Shown in pieces: positions 31,301-43,900 of a stretch of 64,000 nt of DNA (position 1 is its first letter; each line of letters starts with the position of its first letter). Made by a program: the position numbers and the translations under genes. Below the pieces are notes generated by a model. It saw only the letters and a list, made by a program, of their open reading frames with translations. It searched no databases and was not told the DNA's origin. The stretch spans positions 29,325,300 to 29,389,299 of the forward strand of contig NC_086254.1 in NCBI RefSeq assembly GCF_021018805.1, given 5' to 3'. This DNA comes from Prinia subflava. Taxonomy: Eukaryota; Chordata; Aves; Passeriformes; Cisticolidae.

Positions 31301-32080
31301 ACTGCCATGCAGGAAACGGGACACCTCTGAGCACAGACCATCTGAGCTGTCACCCTGCTCCTGCTTCTGCTCCTTCTCATACTGAGACAGCCAAGGACAG
31401 TGGCTTATTGCCCCTCTGTGCTTTGGCCCTCTTAACGCTCCTCTCTCTCAGCTGCATGTTGGGTAGCGAGGTGATCCTCAGCATTCCCACCAAGGAGGTG
31501 TCTCTCCTCTGATGCCCAGTGCCTGGAGCAGCCAGGCTTGGATGAAGTGCCAAATTGATTTCCTTGCCTTCAGCTCTTCTTCCCCCTAGTACTGCTCAGC
31601 ACCTTGGGCATTTGCTAATGTGGTTTTATGGCACAATAAAGGTGTTACTGTCATTCCTGCCCTCCCCATCACTGTGCTCGAATCATGAGGGATGTCCTGG
31701 GACCAGCCCTGGTGCCATGAGGCTCTGCCAGTATATCCCAGTGTGGGTGGACTGGGACACTTTGGGACACTGCTGCCAGTGTCCGGGACTGAGGGATAGG
31801 TTCAGATAAAAACAGCTCCTGCTATTGCCCGTGCCAGGAGAGCCCCAGCCTTGTCCATCACTGCATCTTGCAGACGGAGCTGCACAGCCGGGCTCCGGGC
31901 TTCTAGGTCCTGAAGAAGCAGCACATCCTCCCCTGGGCAGGGCAGGACCGGACCGGGCTCGGCTCCCTCTTTCCTTGGCGGATCCGAGCCAAGGGGTGGC
32001 GAGCTCACGGCCGGGAACTGGGGTGACGCTGCCCCACACAGGACCGGAGTGTGGTAAAGCCCCCGCCCGCGGTATCCCGA
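28396..32080. other. Gene-poor spacer upstream of REM1
   Basis: 3.7 kb, very GC-rich to about 29.2 kb, then average composition. No exon of a known family was recognised on either strand. An AATAAA at 31,635-31,640 follows a short possible terminal exon (see findings). No defensin-like six-cysteine pattern was seen. Confidence 0.55.
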
Positions 32081-32453
32081 TGTAACCATTGCTCCCCATG
32101 ACCGAACTACGGGTCCCGGGGGAATTCGCTGTTTCCCGGCACCGCAAGCCCCGAGGGGACCGAGGGGACCGGGACAGGGCGGCTGGGCCGGGCCGGGGCC
32201 AGCGCGGGCGGGGGTGTGTCTGGCGGGGGAGGGATCGGAGCGAGGAGCGGCTCCACCTCCCGGAGATTAAAGCCCGGGGCGGACGGCGCTGCGGGTGTCC
32301 CAGGAAAGTTTTGCCCCAGTTGCCATCGGCTCAGAGCGGGAGCGGCTCCAGAGGCGGCAGCGGCGCGGTCGGGGGCTGCTGGGTGCGGGTGCCCTTCGGG
32401 GAGACACCCACTCCCCCGCCCACCCTACGGCCCCCCTGCCCTCGGTGCTGGTG
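32080..32453 (+). promoter_or_regulatory. REM1: CpG-rich promoter / 5' leader of REM1
   Basis: GC-rich stretch directly before the REM1 start codon. The reading frame is open upstream to an in-frame ATG at 32,295, but the homologous protein start is the MTLNT at 32,454. No TATA box is evident. Confidence 0.5.
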
Positions 32454-34662
32454 ATGACCCTGAACACGCAGCCCGGGAGCAGGAGCCCGCTGCGGCGGAG
32501 GGCCAGCACCCCGCTCCCGCGGCCGGGTGGCTCTGGGGCCGCTTTGCGGGGTGAGCCCTGTCACCCCCAGCTCGGCCACACCGCCTCCGAGCCGGGCAGC
32601 CGGGCCCCCCGCGGCAGCGGGTCCGCCGACTCCTCGGGCTCCCCAAGCCTCAGGGAGCCCCGGTACCGAGTGGTGCTGCTGGGTGACCCCGGCGTGGGGA
32701 AGACCAGCCTGGTCAACCTCTTCGCCGGCGTCCAGGAGAGGGACCTGCTGGACCAGCACGGAGGTGGGTGTCTGGTGGGGGGATCTGCTGAAGGGTCACC
32801 TGTGGCCCCATGATGGGACAAATCCGTGTGCGAGGTGTGGAGGAGCCCGGGCCCAGCTGTCTGGGACGTGCGGCACTGACCGAGTTCTCCTGGTGTCCCG
32901 CAGGGGCCGCGTACGAGCGCAGGCTGACTGTGGATGGCGAGGAGACCACGCTGCTGGTGCTGGACACCTGGGAGCCAGAGCAGAGGGTACGGCGGGGCTG
33001 GGTGTTGGAGTGAGCTGGGTGAGCCAGGATGTGCCAAGGGGACATTGTACGGGCACAAGTGCTGTCTTGGGGTCTCTGAGCACTTTGAAGGGAAATCTAG
33101 GGCCCTCCTGTCCATGTCTGGGGCTCATCAACGTGGAGCATGGGATACACACCGGGCAAGACAGGCTGCAGTCACATCTCTGCCCAGCTCTGTGCCCACC
33201 CTCCCCAGGCATGGGAGGCTGCCTGCTGTGTTCTCACTGGTGTGGGTTCTTAACCCACTCCAAAATGCATGGAAATGGTTTGGGAATGGGGCTGAAGGAT
33301 CCAGCTGGGTAAATCCACAAGCCAGTATCACCAGCCAGAACATTTTAACGGAAAGAACGGTGCCCCCAAGAGCCTGGCATGGGGCATTCCTCATGCCCAG
33401 AACATGAGGTATCTCCTGGGCAGAATACCAGTGCTGCTGTCACTGTCTCCCTCCAAACACCTCCCTCCTTCCCTTCATGCCAGGGCCCTGCACTCCTGTA
33501 GGTGCCACCAGCTGTGAGTCCCGAGGAGTGGAGATGGAGTCAGTGCCCAAGCTGTGGACAGGGGCGCAGCACCCACATGGACTGAGGCTGTGTTTGGCAC
33601 TTTCCTGCACTGCCCAGAGATGCCCCAGCACTGTAACACCCTGGCAATGGCCCCTTTTTGCCACTATGGCTTATTCCCACACTGCCCAGCAGTGCCTGGA
33701 TCATGGAGGGTGCAGTACCCACCACACTGCCCCAGGGCATTCCCAGGGGATTCAGCCTCACTTCCCCACACTGAGGTGAGCCCACAGCCACAATTTGTTG
33801 TTGAAAGAGAGAAAAACTCCCAAACACCCCCCTCAAAATCAAGAGCTTTTAATCTGCATTTAATTAATAGAGTAACACATCTGTTCTCCACAGTGTGGGG
33901 GCTGGTGGGGTGTGCTGACAGATCCCATCAGTGCCAGGGTGCTCTGCTGTCCCCTGGAAGTGGTCATGGCCACGGGTTGGTGACATCTTGTTCCCCATGT
34001 GGTGACAGGGTGAGGAGAGCCAGCGCCACAGCCACTGCCTGCAGATAGGGAACGCTTACATCATTGTTTACTCTGTCACTGACCGGGACAGCTTCGAGAG
34101 CGCCTCCGAGCTGCGCATCCAACTGCGCCGTGCGCGCCAGGCTGAGGACATCCCCATCATCCTGGTGGGGAACAAAACTGACCTGGTGCGCTGCCGTGAG
34201 GTGTCTGAGGAAGGTGAGTAGGGGGTGAAGCTTCTGGCTGGTGGAGACCCCTGAGGGGCCTCCATGCCCACGTCTGTCCCTTTGTCCCTAGACGCGCAGC
34301 TGCTGTTGTGCATGTGGCAGCGCCTGTCCCAGAGCACTTGGGGTGCCAGCAGGGCTATGCCCACTCCCTGCCCTTCCCTTGCAGAGGGCCAGGCCTGCGC
34401 TGCTGTCTTCGACTGCAAGTTCATTGAGACGTCGGCAGCTCTGCAGCACAACGTGGCCGAGCTCTTCGAGGGGGTGGTGCGGCAGATCCGCCTGCGCCGA
34501 GGGGGCAAAAAGTCCCACCTGCACCCCACACCTGGCCAGAAGCACAAGGAGAGCCTCACCACCAGAGCCCGGCACTTCCTCGACAGGCTGGTGGCCAGGA
34601 ACAGCAGCAAAGTGGCCCTCAAAGTCCGTTCCAAGTCCTGCCATGACCTGTCTGTGCTCTGA
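32454..34662 (+). CDS. REM1: REM1, RGK-family small GTPase (4 coding exons)
   Basis: RGK (Rad/Gem/Kir) GTP-binding protein that binds voltage-gated calcium channel beta subunits and lowers channel activity; cytosol and plasma membrane. Exons: 32454-32763, 32904-32986, 34009-34213, 34385-34662, in phase; 291 residues (human 298). Start MTLNTQ equals the human start MTLNTE. Visible: N-terminal RRRASTPLP (14-3-3 type Ser site), P-loop GDPGVGKTS at residues 77-85, RGK-type switch II DTWEPE in place of DxxG, NKTD (G4), ETSA (G5), and the RGK C-terminal signature SKSCHDLSVL. There is no CAAX box, as expected. The short start MTLNT and the tail favour REM1 over REM2, GEM and RRAD; its place beside HM13 matches human 20q11. 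Confidence 0.96.
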
Positions 34663-35250
34663 GAGCCACGGTCCTGTCTCTCCACACATGCCAGCTGGGA
34701 GTCTGCTCTCTGCCAGCAGTGTGGCCAGTGGCTCTGTGGAGAGCTCAGATAGGGCTGGAGTGATGCTGAAGATGTGGAGCTGTTTTTACTGGTGCTGAGC
34801 GATGCAAAGGTGCTCTGGATCCAGCCACTCCCCTCCAGGAGAGGGGATAAGTGGGACCAGGTTCATGCAGTGGAGGATGGGATGGGTACCTGTACTTGGG
34901 GTGGTAAGATTTTGGATCACAGCTGCTCCTGCAGAGCAGAGGTGAGTGGTAGCTGTGCCCCAGAGCAGGGCTGGAGGCTACCAGGAGTGTGGCAGGTCCC
35001 GCTCACAGTGCCATCCTTTGCAGGGCAGCAGGGACTGGAAGGGCACCATGGCATTGTCCACCTTGGACAGCCTGGAGCCTGGCTGGGAAGAGGGGGCAGG
35101 GGAGCACCAGTGGCATCACCTGGCACCCTGATCCTGCTGTGCCAGGGCTTTGTGCCATGTCCCACTGGCACCAGTGTTTCTGTGCTCTCTCTGTACTGGT
35201 GGGATGGGGAAACCCTTGATCTGCAGAATAAACCGCGTCAGGGAGGTGCT
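34663..35250 (+). other. REM1: REM1 3' UTR
   Basis: From the TGA to past AATAAA at 35,227-35,232. No coding content. Confidence 0.65.
35227..35232 (+). terminator. REM1: Polyadenylation signal AATAAA of REM1
   Basis: First AATAAA after the REM1 stop codon, 565 bp downstream. Confidence 0.7.
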
Positions 35251-37540
35251 GTTCTCTGCTGGGTCACTGCCCTGGGAGCCACATCCCAGAGCCACACGGT
35301 CAGATTGAAGCTCTGTTCCTTCCCTGTGGCCAGGGCTGAGGATCTGCTTCCTGCTCTAGCCAGGCCTTGGCTGACTTCTCCATTCGCTGGAGTATTTTGA
35401 GGCAGGGAGAGCCTCTGTCCAGGGCTTTCTTTGGCCACCCTTAGTGGAGGTCCCAATTCCTCAGACAGTGGTCCAGCATTGTCCTCTGTAAAGGCCCCTG
35501 CATTTCCCAACTCTGGAAAAGCCTCTGGGAAGGGCTGAGCTCTGCTGAGCTGCAGGTTTAAAGCCCCGTGGGAGCCACAGCCTGGGCAGGGAGCCGGGCA
35601 CTTGGTGGCTCCTGGTGCCCCAGGAAGGGGCAGGGAGCGGGAGCAGAGCAGAGTGGCACAGCCAGGAAGGGACGTGCTTGGCTGCAGCAAGCAGGGAGTG
35701 ACCCTGGGCACCCAGGGAGGCAATGCTGGAGCTGTGTGGGTTTTGCCTGTTGTTTTTAGGCTGTGCTGCCATCCAGCAGCTGGGATTCCATGAGGGAACC
35801 TGCTCAGCATCCCAGGCCTGATGCCAGGGAGGATCAGCAGTGCCCTCCTGCCCGGGTCGGGAGTTTCCACTCACTCTGTGGTCAGACTGTGGGGAACCAC
35901 TGGTTGTGGCTGGCTCAGATGAACACAGGGATGGGGCAGCACCCTGTTCCTTTGGGAAATTTGCACTCTCCAGAGGTGCAAATCCCAAGCTTTGCCCTCA
36001 GAAATGGGGATGCTAGTGCTCAGATCTTTTCTGTGCTGCTTAGTGCCCATAGCACTGCTGCTCTGCTCCTCCTGTTCTGCCCTGGAGCTCCCAGCTCGTC
36101 GATTCCCGGTGCTGCTGGAGGTGATGCTGTGGTTCACACAGCGTCAGCCAGGCCGGGGTTGGGGGCTGCACCCGAGGGACAGGGGCTCCTTGCTGCTGCC
36201 GTCCCTCCTGCAGCTGCAGCTGGTGTTTCCCTGTGGCAGGAGACGGGGGAGGGGGGCCGTGGGATGGAAAGTTGGCAGTCAGCACAGAGGGGAGTGGAAA
36301 GAATGAGCTCAAACCCAGAAAAATGCGGCCGTGCTGGAAGATGGGAGGAGTGGGAGGAGAGGCCAAGGGGGGCCACGGTGAGGCGCTGGGAAACAGAGGG
36401 AGGGTGGAAGGAGGAGGTGTTGGCGGGGAGCCGGGGTCTGCCTGTGGCCCCCATCTGGGCCCACTCTTGGGGAAGGTGGTGCCAGGTCTCGGTGGTACCA
36501 GCTGCTCCAGCGAGTGCTCTCAGGTCTATCCCAGCACCATCTGCCTCTGTGTAGCCACTGGCTCCAGTGCTGTCTGTCCCTGGGTGGCCATCGGTCCCAA
36601 TGCCATCCATCCCTGGGTGGCCACCAGCTCCAGTACAGTCTCCCCCCATCCCATGGGCTCCCTGGTGCCGCCAGCCCCGGTGCCCACCACCCTGCTCCCA
36701 CATCCACGGGTCCCCGCTGGCTCCTCTCTGGCACATGGGACAGCAGCCCCGGACTCCCCCATCTTGCTCTGCACAGCGACGCTGCTTTTTGTGAGGTTTC
36801 CCAAGCCAGGCTGTGATTTGGAAGGGCTCAGGAGCTGTGCTGTGCCAGGCTGGGCCACGGCAGGCTCCAGGGTGGGGTGCAGGGGGATGTGTGGGCACGC
36901 TCTCTTCTGCTGCCCATCCTTCTCGGCTCTGGGAACAGCAGTGGCAGGGAGAGGGCAGCATCCCGGGCAGGAGGCCAACCCCGCAGAGAGGGGCTCCCAG
37001 GAGGCCTTCCCATCTGCCCTCTGCCTGAAACACAGAACTATGAATCACCCCGGTCCTGAAATAGATTCCTGTTATTTGAAATATAAAATTTGAAAGACAT
37101 TAAAAAAAAAATTAAAGACTTGTGTTATAATCCCTGCTGTGCTCCCATCTCCTGCCCATGGCTCAGATCTAAACTGGGGGCAGCACCATTTCACTGTGCT
37201 CAAACATTCACCAGTTTTTGCTCCTCAGCAGACTTTCATCCCGGTGAGGAGGAGGAGGAGGAGGAGAAGGCTTGGTGGCACAGCCGAGTTCTCAGTGGCT
37301 TGGAGTATTTGCGAGGAAAACACACATTTCGGCCAATTTTCCAGCAGAGCCCTGGTCCCAGTCCAGCGCGTGGGGAGAACTTGCTGCCATTTATAAGGGG
37401 TTTTACAGAGGGGCTGTTCGCTGTGACCACCAGTGGGAGCGGTCAGGGGCCTTCCCAAGAACGGGAGTGCAGGTCCTCGGGAAAACGGTGACGGGCAGGA
37501 ACTCCCGGGACAGCCCAGGAGCCCCCGCCCCACCTGCTCG
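35251..37540. other. Intergenic spacer REM1-HM13
   Basis: 2.3 kb with no family recognised. It has a diverged three-copy 32-33 bp repeat at about 36,554-36,650 ('ctgggtggcca...'), and an A-rich stretch at 37,080-37,120. A 104-codon frame at 35,992-36,306 starts with a hydrophobic run but has no further support. Confidence 0.55.
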
Positions 37541-37587
37541 GGTCGATGGCAGGCTTGGGGCCAGGACCACCTCCCTGCCCGTGCGCC

Positions 37588-37809
37588 AGAGGGGCTGCGA
37601 AAGCGGGACCCCTGCCCGTGCTCCAGAGGGGCTGCGAGAGCGGGACCCCTGCCCGTGCTCCAGAGGGGCTGCGAGAGCGGGACCCCTGCCCGTGCTCCAG
37701 AGGGGCTGCGAGAGCGGGACCCCTGCCCGTGCTCCAGAGGGGCTGCGAGAGCGGGACCCCTGCCCGTGCTCCAGAGGGGCTGCGAGAGCGGGACCCCTGC
37801 CCGCAGGAC
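37588..37809. repeat. 37-bp minisatellite, six near-identical copies
   Basis: Copies begin at 37,588, 37,625, 37,662, 37,699, 37,736 and 37,773; each begins 'agaggggctgcgagagcggg'. The first copy differs at a base, and the last loses match at its end. It ends 167 bp before the HM13 start codon. Confidence 0.97.
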
Positions 37810-37975
37810 CTCCCGGGGCTCTCCCCTGCCCTCACACGGCGGGGCTCGGAGGGAGGCTCGCGCTCTGCCCTTCTCCTGGCAGCCGGGGCGGGGCCGGCTT
37901 CAGCGCCGCTACGCGTGACGCACTTCCGGTCGGTAAGGGGACGTGTCGGTGCGGACCGCGGTGGGAGCAGCCGCC
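37810..37975 (+). promoter_or_regulatory. HM13: HM13 CpG promoter with ETS site
   Basis: CpG-rich, TATA-less. CACTTCCGG at 37,921-37,929 is a consensus ETS/GABPA site (CCGGAAGTG on the other strand), preceded by GCGTGACGC. The ATG at 37,976 lies in a good context (GCCGCCATGG). Confidence 0.6.
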
Positions 37976-40900
37976 ATGGAGGAGCCCGCGGCGCACAACG
38001 GCAGCGCCGCCGGGGCCGCGCCCGGGGCCGGGACCCCCGCCCGCCCGCCCGCCACCCCCGAGGGCATGGCGCTGGCCTACGGCAGCCTCGTCCTCATGGC
38101 GCTGCTGCCCATCTTCTTCGGGGCGCTGCGCTCCGTCAGCTGCGCCAAGAGCAAGGTACCCCCGCGGCTCGGGGCAGCCGGGCCTATAGGCCTCGCCCCT
38201 CCCCAAGGGTCCCCTCCGGGCGCCCCGTTCACGGGCGGACCGGCAGCTGCATGTCCCCCGCCCCGGCCCGGGGCCTGGAGGCGCAGGGGACCCCGGGGAG
38301 AGAGTTGGCTTCCCCCTGGGCTTCTCCAGCCACGTCGTCACCGCCCCGATAAATTCAAGTGCTGCAAAACACAACCGTCCCTTGTCCCTGCTCGAGAGGA
38401 GCTGTGTTGGGGGGACTCGAGTGTGGCTATGCCCCGCGGCACTGGGGCTGCTCCGGGGGTGCTCTCCTGCCTGCACACCCTGTTCTACCCCGGTACTCCT
38501 CCCGCTGTTCTCTGAATTTCATAGCGGGGACTTAAACCCCAACAGCTGGGCTGCTGTAGCTCAGGAGGAACACTGTTTCGCACAGTCTGATCAGTTACTA
38601 TTTTTAAAATATCCTTGTGTGCCCTTAAGCCTCATATCAGGAGCTTCAGCTGATCTTAGGGGGCTTCTGGCAGCCCAGGCAGTGGGGGCTGTGAGCAAAG
38701 CCCAGCTGCGGTTCGGGGTGGGGGGTTCTCATCTCTCACTCTGCCGGGAGCAGCAGGAATTTGGGCACCTCTGCACTGCCGGGCACAGCATGACAACTGC
38801 CATGCCCGGGATAAGCTGCACAAGGGCTTTTGAGATGCCCTCGATCTGTGCTGGCCGCAGGTGTTTGCCTGAGTGAGATTAGATCTCCGAGCAGCAGCCA
38901 GCTGGGCCTGGAGCGAGCAGGGAACAGGCAGAAAACAGGCAGCCCTCTGCCTCCTCTGAAACCTGAAGGTCTCCCCTGGGAAATGGCTTGAAAGGGGCTG
39001 GTGCAAAGATGTCGTGGAAGGGGTTTATAAATCTGGGGCTTTTGAGCACAAGAAGTGTCCCGAGAGCAAGGTGAGGGATGAGAAGGTGGCTGGAGAGATG
39101 CGTTGTGCACAGGGTGATCACAGATGGTGGCACAGATGGGGCTGGCTGGGCGTGAGCGGTGAGGGAGCCCAGCTCCCCTCTGGGCAGGGGAGAAAGGAAC
39201 AACGCCAGCACAGGATTTTTTCCTTCTCCAAGACAAGAAAAGCAGTAAATTGTGGCTGTCCTGGGAAGGACAAGTGCAAGGTTTGTGTTTTCCAGCTCAG
39301 GCTCTGCCTCTGACACAGCCTCACCTCTGGATATAGCAGGGGATTAAAACCGCTGCGGAGCACTGCAGGCTGTGTCTGTTCACCCCCCTGCTCAGGTGAG
39401 AAGCCAGAGCAGGGGCTGATCCATTCCTGTTCTATTCTCTCCCCAGAACTCCTCGGAGATGCCAGAGACCATTACCAGCCGAGATGCTGCTCGCTTTCCC
39501 ATTGTTGCCAGCTGCACCCTCCTGGGGCTCTACCTCTTCTTTAAAGTAAGTGAGTGGCACTGGAGCTGGGGCAGGACGTCCTCCCATAATGGGGTGACTC
39601 TGTTTTTGGCCCTTAGTGTTGGGACAGAAGGTGTGTAAGGCTGCACAGATCGAGCTCTTTGGTGTCACCGTGCAGGAGGATGTCAGTTCTTGCCTGAATT
39701 GTCACAGCTTGGGGGAGATCAGCGCCTGTTTGTGCACAGGTTGTTTTTGGAGAGCTGCCGAGGAGCAAATAGCCCATAGCTCTTCCCGCCTCCGTGGGCC
39801 AACCTGACAGGGCACAGCCTGGAGCCAGAGGGTGCTGGGACTCTGAGGGGGAGATGCTGCTGGCTCTGTTGTGCTCCATGCTGTGCTCCTGCAGACATTT
39901 CAACTGCAGGTCTGGGGGAGCCCCTGTGTGATCAGGTGAAATCTTTTAGACGTTCAGAGCCCACAGAGTAATGGATGTGAGCTCTCAGCCGCACGTGCTT
40001 TTGATAATGTGGAGAAGATGTCTTGGCCTCAAGCACTTTGCTCTGCCCATGCAGGTCTGGCACATGGCTGAGCTCCCAGAGGGGTCTGGGGGAGCTGCAG
40101 CACAGAGTGGTCCTGTGGGTGTGGCAGCTTCCAGCTGTGCTGTTTTGGGATACCTGCAAGGTGCCAGGGTGCTCCTGGCAGGCCAGGAGGTGAGGGTTGA
40201 GGTGCAGAGTTTGGAATGGTACAGTTCAGTCCCTTCTCTGCCAATGGCTGTGTGCCATGTGCTCTCCTATTCCAGCATCTCCCTTCCGGGAGAGCATGGA
40301 GGGCCCCAGGATCCTTCCACACTGGTTTGTAGGGGTGTGATTCAGTAAAGGAGCATGTGACTTGGAGGGCAGGAGTTTTAATAATGCCCTGGTTAATTAG
40401 GGCAGGGGATGCTGCTGCTCCCCTGGGCCTGGGCAGCCCCTGGGAGCAGCACCTCTCTCCCAGGGAGAGAGCTTGTGGGGGAAGCTCTGGCCTCCTTTCT
40501 GCAGCACTGGAGTTATTTTTTGACCTGAGCAACTCACAGATGTGCAACAGCTCACGGGCCCATTGTGCTTGTTCTTTGAGCACATGGCTATTTCCAACAG
40601 CATGCAGGAATTTAGGTTATCCTAGCTATTCTTCTCATCTCCCTGGAGCACTGACACAGCAGCTGCCAACAGGAGCACGAGGATGGGGAGGATGCTGTGG
40701 TAACTAACCCCTCTGTGGTTTTGTCTTGCAGATATTCTCTCAAGAGTACATCAATCTTCTGCTTTCCATGTATTTCTTTGTGCTGGGGATCCTGGCCCTT
40801 TCCCACACTATCAGGTACAGCACAAGGATGGATGTGACTGGGGCAGGGCTACCCAAGGCTTCAGTTCATTTAATTGGGAGGATTTTAGAGCACCACTGCC

Positions 40901-43900
40901 CTGCAGCAGAGCCAGGTCTTTAGGGTATTTGCCCAGCTTCTTAGGGTCTTGTCCCTTGGTGCTGGGAACAAAAGCCCTGGGGGTCCTGGGAAGCCAGCAC
41001 CCTGTACAGCATCACTGGGAGAGCTTGTGGAGGTGTCAGTGGACACCATCATGGGACAAGGCCAGCTTATCTTAAGGAGCTTCTCTAGCTCAGAATCACA
41101 GAATCAGAATATCCTGAGTTGGATCCACAAGGATCGAGTCCAACTTCTGACCTTCCACAAGACAATTCCAAAAATCCCACTGTGTTCCTGAGAGTGTTTT
41201 CCAAGCAGTTCTTGGAATCTGGCAGGCTTGGGGCCAGGACCACTTCCCTGGGGAGTCTGTAATAGTATCCAGCCACCCTCTGGATGAAGAGCTTTTTCCT
41301 GATATCCAGCTTAAACCCCTCTTGGCACAGTCCTTGCTGCCCTGCAGAGGGGAGAGCTCTTCAGCACCCTTACTGGGGTGGGTGACACTGCAGCTGGAGC
41401 TCATGGTGATGGCTCTGGCCTCTCGTGGCAATGTGTAGCACAAGGTGTTGAAAGCTCAGGCTGTTTCAGTAACTGAAAAACTCAAACTGGTTTCCTGTTT
41501 CATACTCCGGGGTGTTGAGGACCAGATGCTTTGCGTAGACTGGTGCTGGGCAAGGGCTTTGCTCTGCTCCTGGCTCTGCAACAGAGGCAGTCAGTGGTGC
41601 CCAGGCAGTGCTGGGTACCCAGAGGGTTGCTAGGGGGCATAGGGCATTTGCTGGGGTCTGGGGTGGATCCTCCTTTCTTGTGGGTGAGGTTTATTTTCTT
41701 GCCCTGGAGTATTTGGGGAACTGTCACATATAGTGAGATCAGATCTCTGTGCAGGATGAGTTGCTGTGGCTCCTGCCAGTCCTTGATGGAGCAGATGGCG
41801 TTTCCCCGTCTTGGGAGGGGGTGTAGGGCCCTCTCAAATGCAGAGGTGCTGGGCAGCACATCTTGTGGGGTTTCTGTCAAACTGCCCTTCTCTACACCTC
41901 TCGTTTCAGCCCCATGATGAACAGATTCTTCCCTGCAAATTTCCCCAACAAACAGTACCAGCTCCTCTTCACCCAGGGCTCCGGGGAGAGCAAGGAGGGT
42001 ACGTTGGCTCACCAGTCTTTCAGGGGAGCCTGAGTGTTTTCTGCCTTTACTGTTCCTCTTTTTTTTCTTTTTTTTTTTTTTTAATCTTATGACTCTCAGC
42101 CCATTGAAACAATCTTCTCAGACCCGCCTCTAGCTCCCTGCTGAGCTTCCACAGCCAGTGCGAGCCACATGTGTCCCTGCTGGCACTGCCTCTGTGCTGC
42201 CTCTGGCTGGCAGGGAGACCCCAGAAACACCTCTCAGAGTGCTGTGGGGATGGAGCTATGGCTGTTGCTAAAAACACAGCCCTTATTTAAGCCCCTTAGA
42301 AAGCATAGGTCTGATTGGTTTGTGCTGCCCTATCTGGGCCTGATCTTTGCCCTGGCAGAAGATGCTTTGATAAGTATCCTGCCCTGTAGTAGCTTTACTG
42401 GTAAGGGAGTATTTCTGGTGATACCACCAGGAGTTAACTGGCACAGGAAGAGGGAGAAGATTTGTCTCTCCCTGCCTTAGGCAGTGCCTGAATCCAATTT
42501 CCTCACTGACAGCAGGACCATGGATGCTGTCCATGTGCAGAGTCTGGCTGAAGGAGAAGGTCTGAGCTTTCCACTGCTCGTTCCCAGGCGGTTTGCACGT
42601 GTGTACCACGGGTACAGTCCCCTTGTTTTGGACGTGAGCACTGAGCTCTGGGCTCCCCAGCTGTGGAATCACTCATCTCAGCCCTGCGCAGGAAGGGGAG
42701 CTGCCCTGCTTGCTCCAAATCTGACTTCTTTGTTTTCTTGCAGAAATAGTGAATTACGAGTTTGACACCAAGGATCTTGTGTGCCTGGCCTTGAGCAGTG
42801 TTGTGGGGGTCTGGTACCTGCTGAGAAAGGTAAGAGAGACACAGCTGGGGACTGGGCTGGTTTGGACATGGACTCATTTCCGTGCAGGGTGGGGGTTCCA
42901 TGTACAGCAGGACCCAGATCTCCTTTTCCTGTCCTTCTCAGCACTGGATTGCCAACAATCTCTTCGGGCTGGCGTTCTCCCTCAACGGGGTGGAGCTGCT
43001 GCACCTGAACAATGTCAGCACTGGCTGCATCTTGCTTGGGGGCCTCTTCATCTACGATGTGTTCTGGGTAAGCCGGAGCATTCCGCAGGCCATTGAAGGA
43101 AGCATGTGCCTGGCATTCTGCCTTTCTGGAGGCACCAAGCTGGCTGGACGCACACTTGAAGTCAGAATTTTCACTTTCTCAGCCCAGAGGGGTGTGGCAG
43201 TGTTGATGACAGAATCCACATTGGCAGAATGTGGCTCATCAAGTGTGTTTTCTTTTATTGTCTCACTCAGAGAGCCCAGGGCTGGCAGGGGCCTCATCAG
43301 GGCTATTGTGGGGTACTCAGTGTGTGTCATATCCGGTCCTGTATTCCCCACTATGGTCCTCCCAAGGCCTGACAGCTGTTGGGTGGGCTGGAAGCTGCTC
43401 TGGGCCACACTGAGCCTGCTTGTATGAGCTGTGCCTTGGCTCTGTCATCTGCTGCTTTCGTTAGTGTCCTTCTGTTCTCTTGCACAGAGGACCAGACCCT
43501 GGAACGCCTCCAGTCCCTTTTCCGCAGGCAGTGCTGCACCTTGACTTTTTCAATTTGAGGTTTTCCTTATTTCTTGCAGTATATTTGACCTGTTTTTGTA
43601 GAGAAAAGGAGGCTGAGGAAGGCAGGAATGCAGTCATGTGCTCTGCTCCATGCCTGGGAGAATGTTTGTCCATATTCCTCTGTCCTTCCTGCTGCCTCCA
43701 CCTTCTGAATCACCATGTTTCCAAATGTCTGAGAGCCTTGTATACATTGAGGTCTGTCCAGCAGCTTTGCAGCTGCCTGTGTAATCCCTCCATATTTACG
43801 CCTGGCTACTGTGGGTTGTTTTGTACTTGGCCGGTGGTGCCCCTGTTTCCCGGGCTCGTTAACAGTCTGGGCTCTGTGGTTTTTTAGCCTGTGGGCCACT

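Noticed and set aside
30673..31380. 235-codon - strand frame between SOX12 and REM1
   Set aside because: No domain, unusual composition typical of non-coding antisense, no promoter or polyA signal in a suitable place on that strand.
32295..32453. In-frame upstream ATG for REM1
   Set aside because: The extension has no homology; MTLNT at 32,454 matches the human start.
35992..36306. 104-codon + strand frame with a signal-peptide-like N-terminus
   Set aside because: Hydrophobic run followed by Arg/Gly/Leu-rich text without a cysteine pattern or splice support; likely chance.
36134..37093. Overlapping frames of about 290-300 codons on both strands upstream of HM13
   Set aside because: Both strands open at once with Gly/Trp/Pro-rich translation; caused by composition and the diverged 32-33 bp repeat.
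37433..38352. Three + strand frames of 160-305 codons with RGCESGTPARAPEG repeats
   Set aside because: The 37-bp minisatellite cycles through all frames; not conserved protein sequence. Only the HM13 frame from 37,976 has homology.
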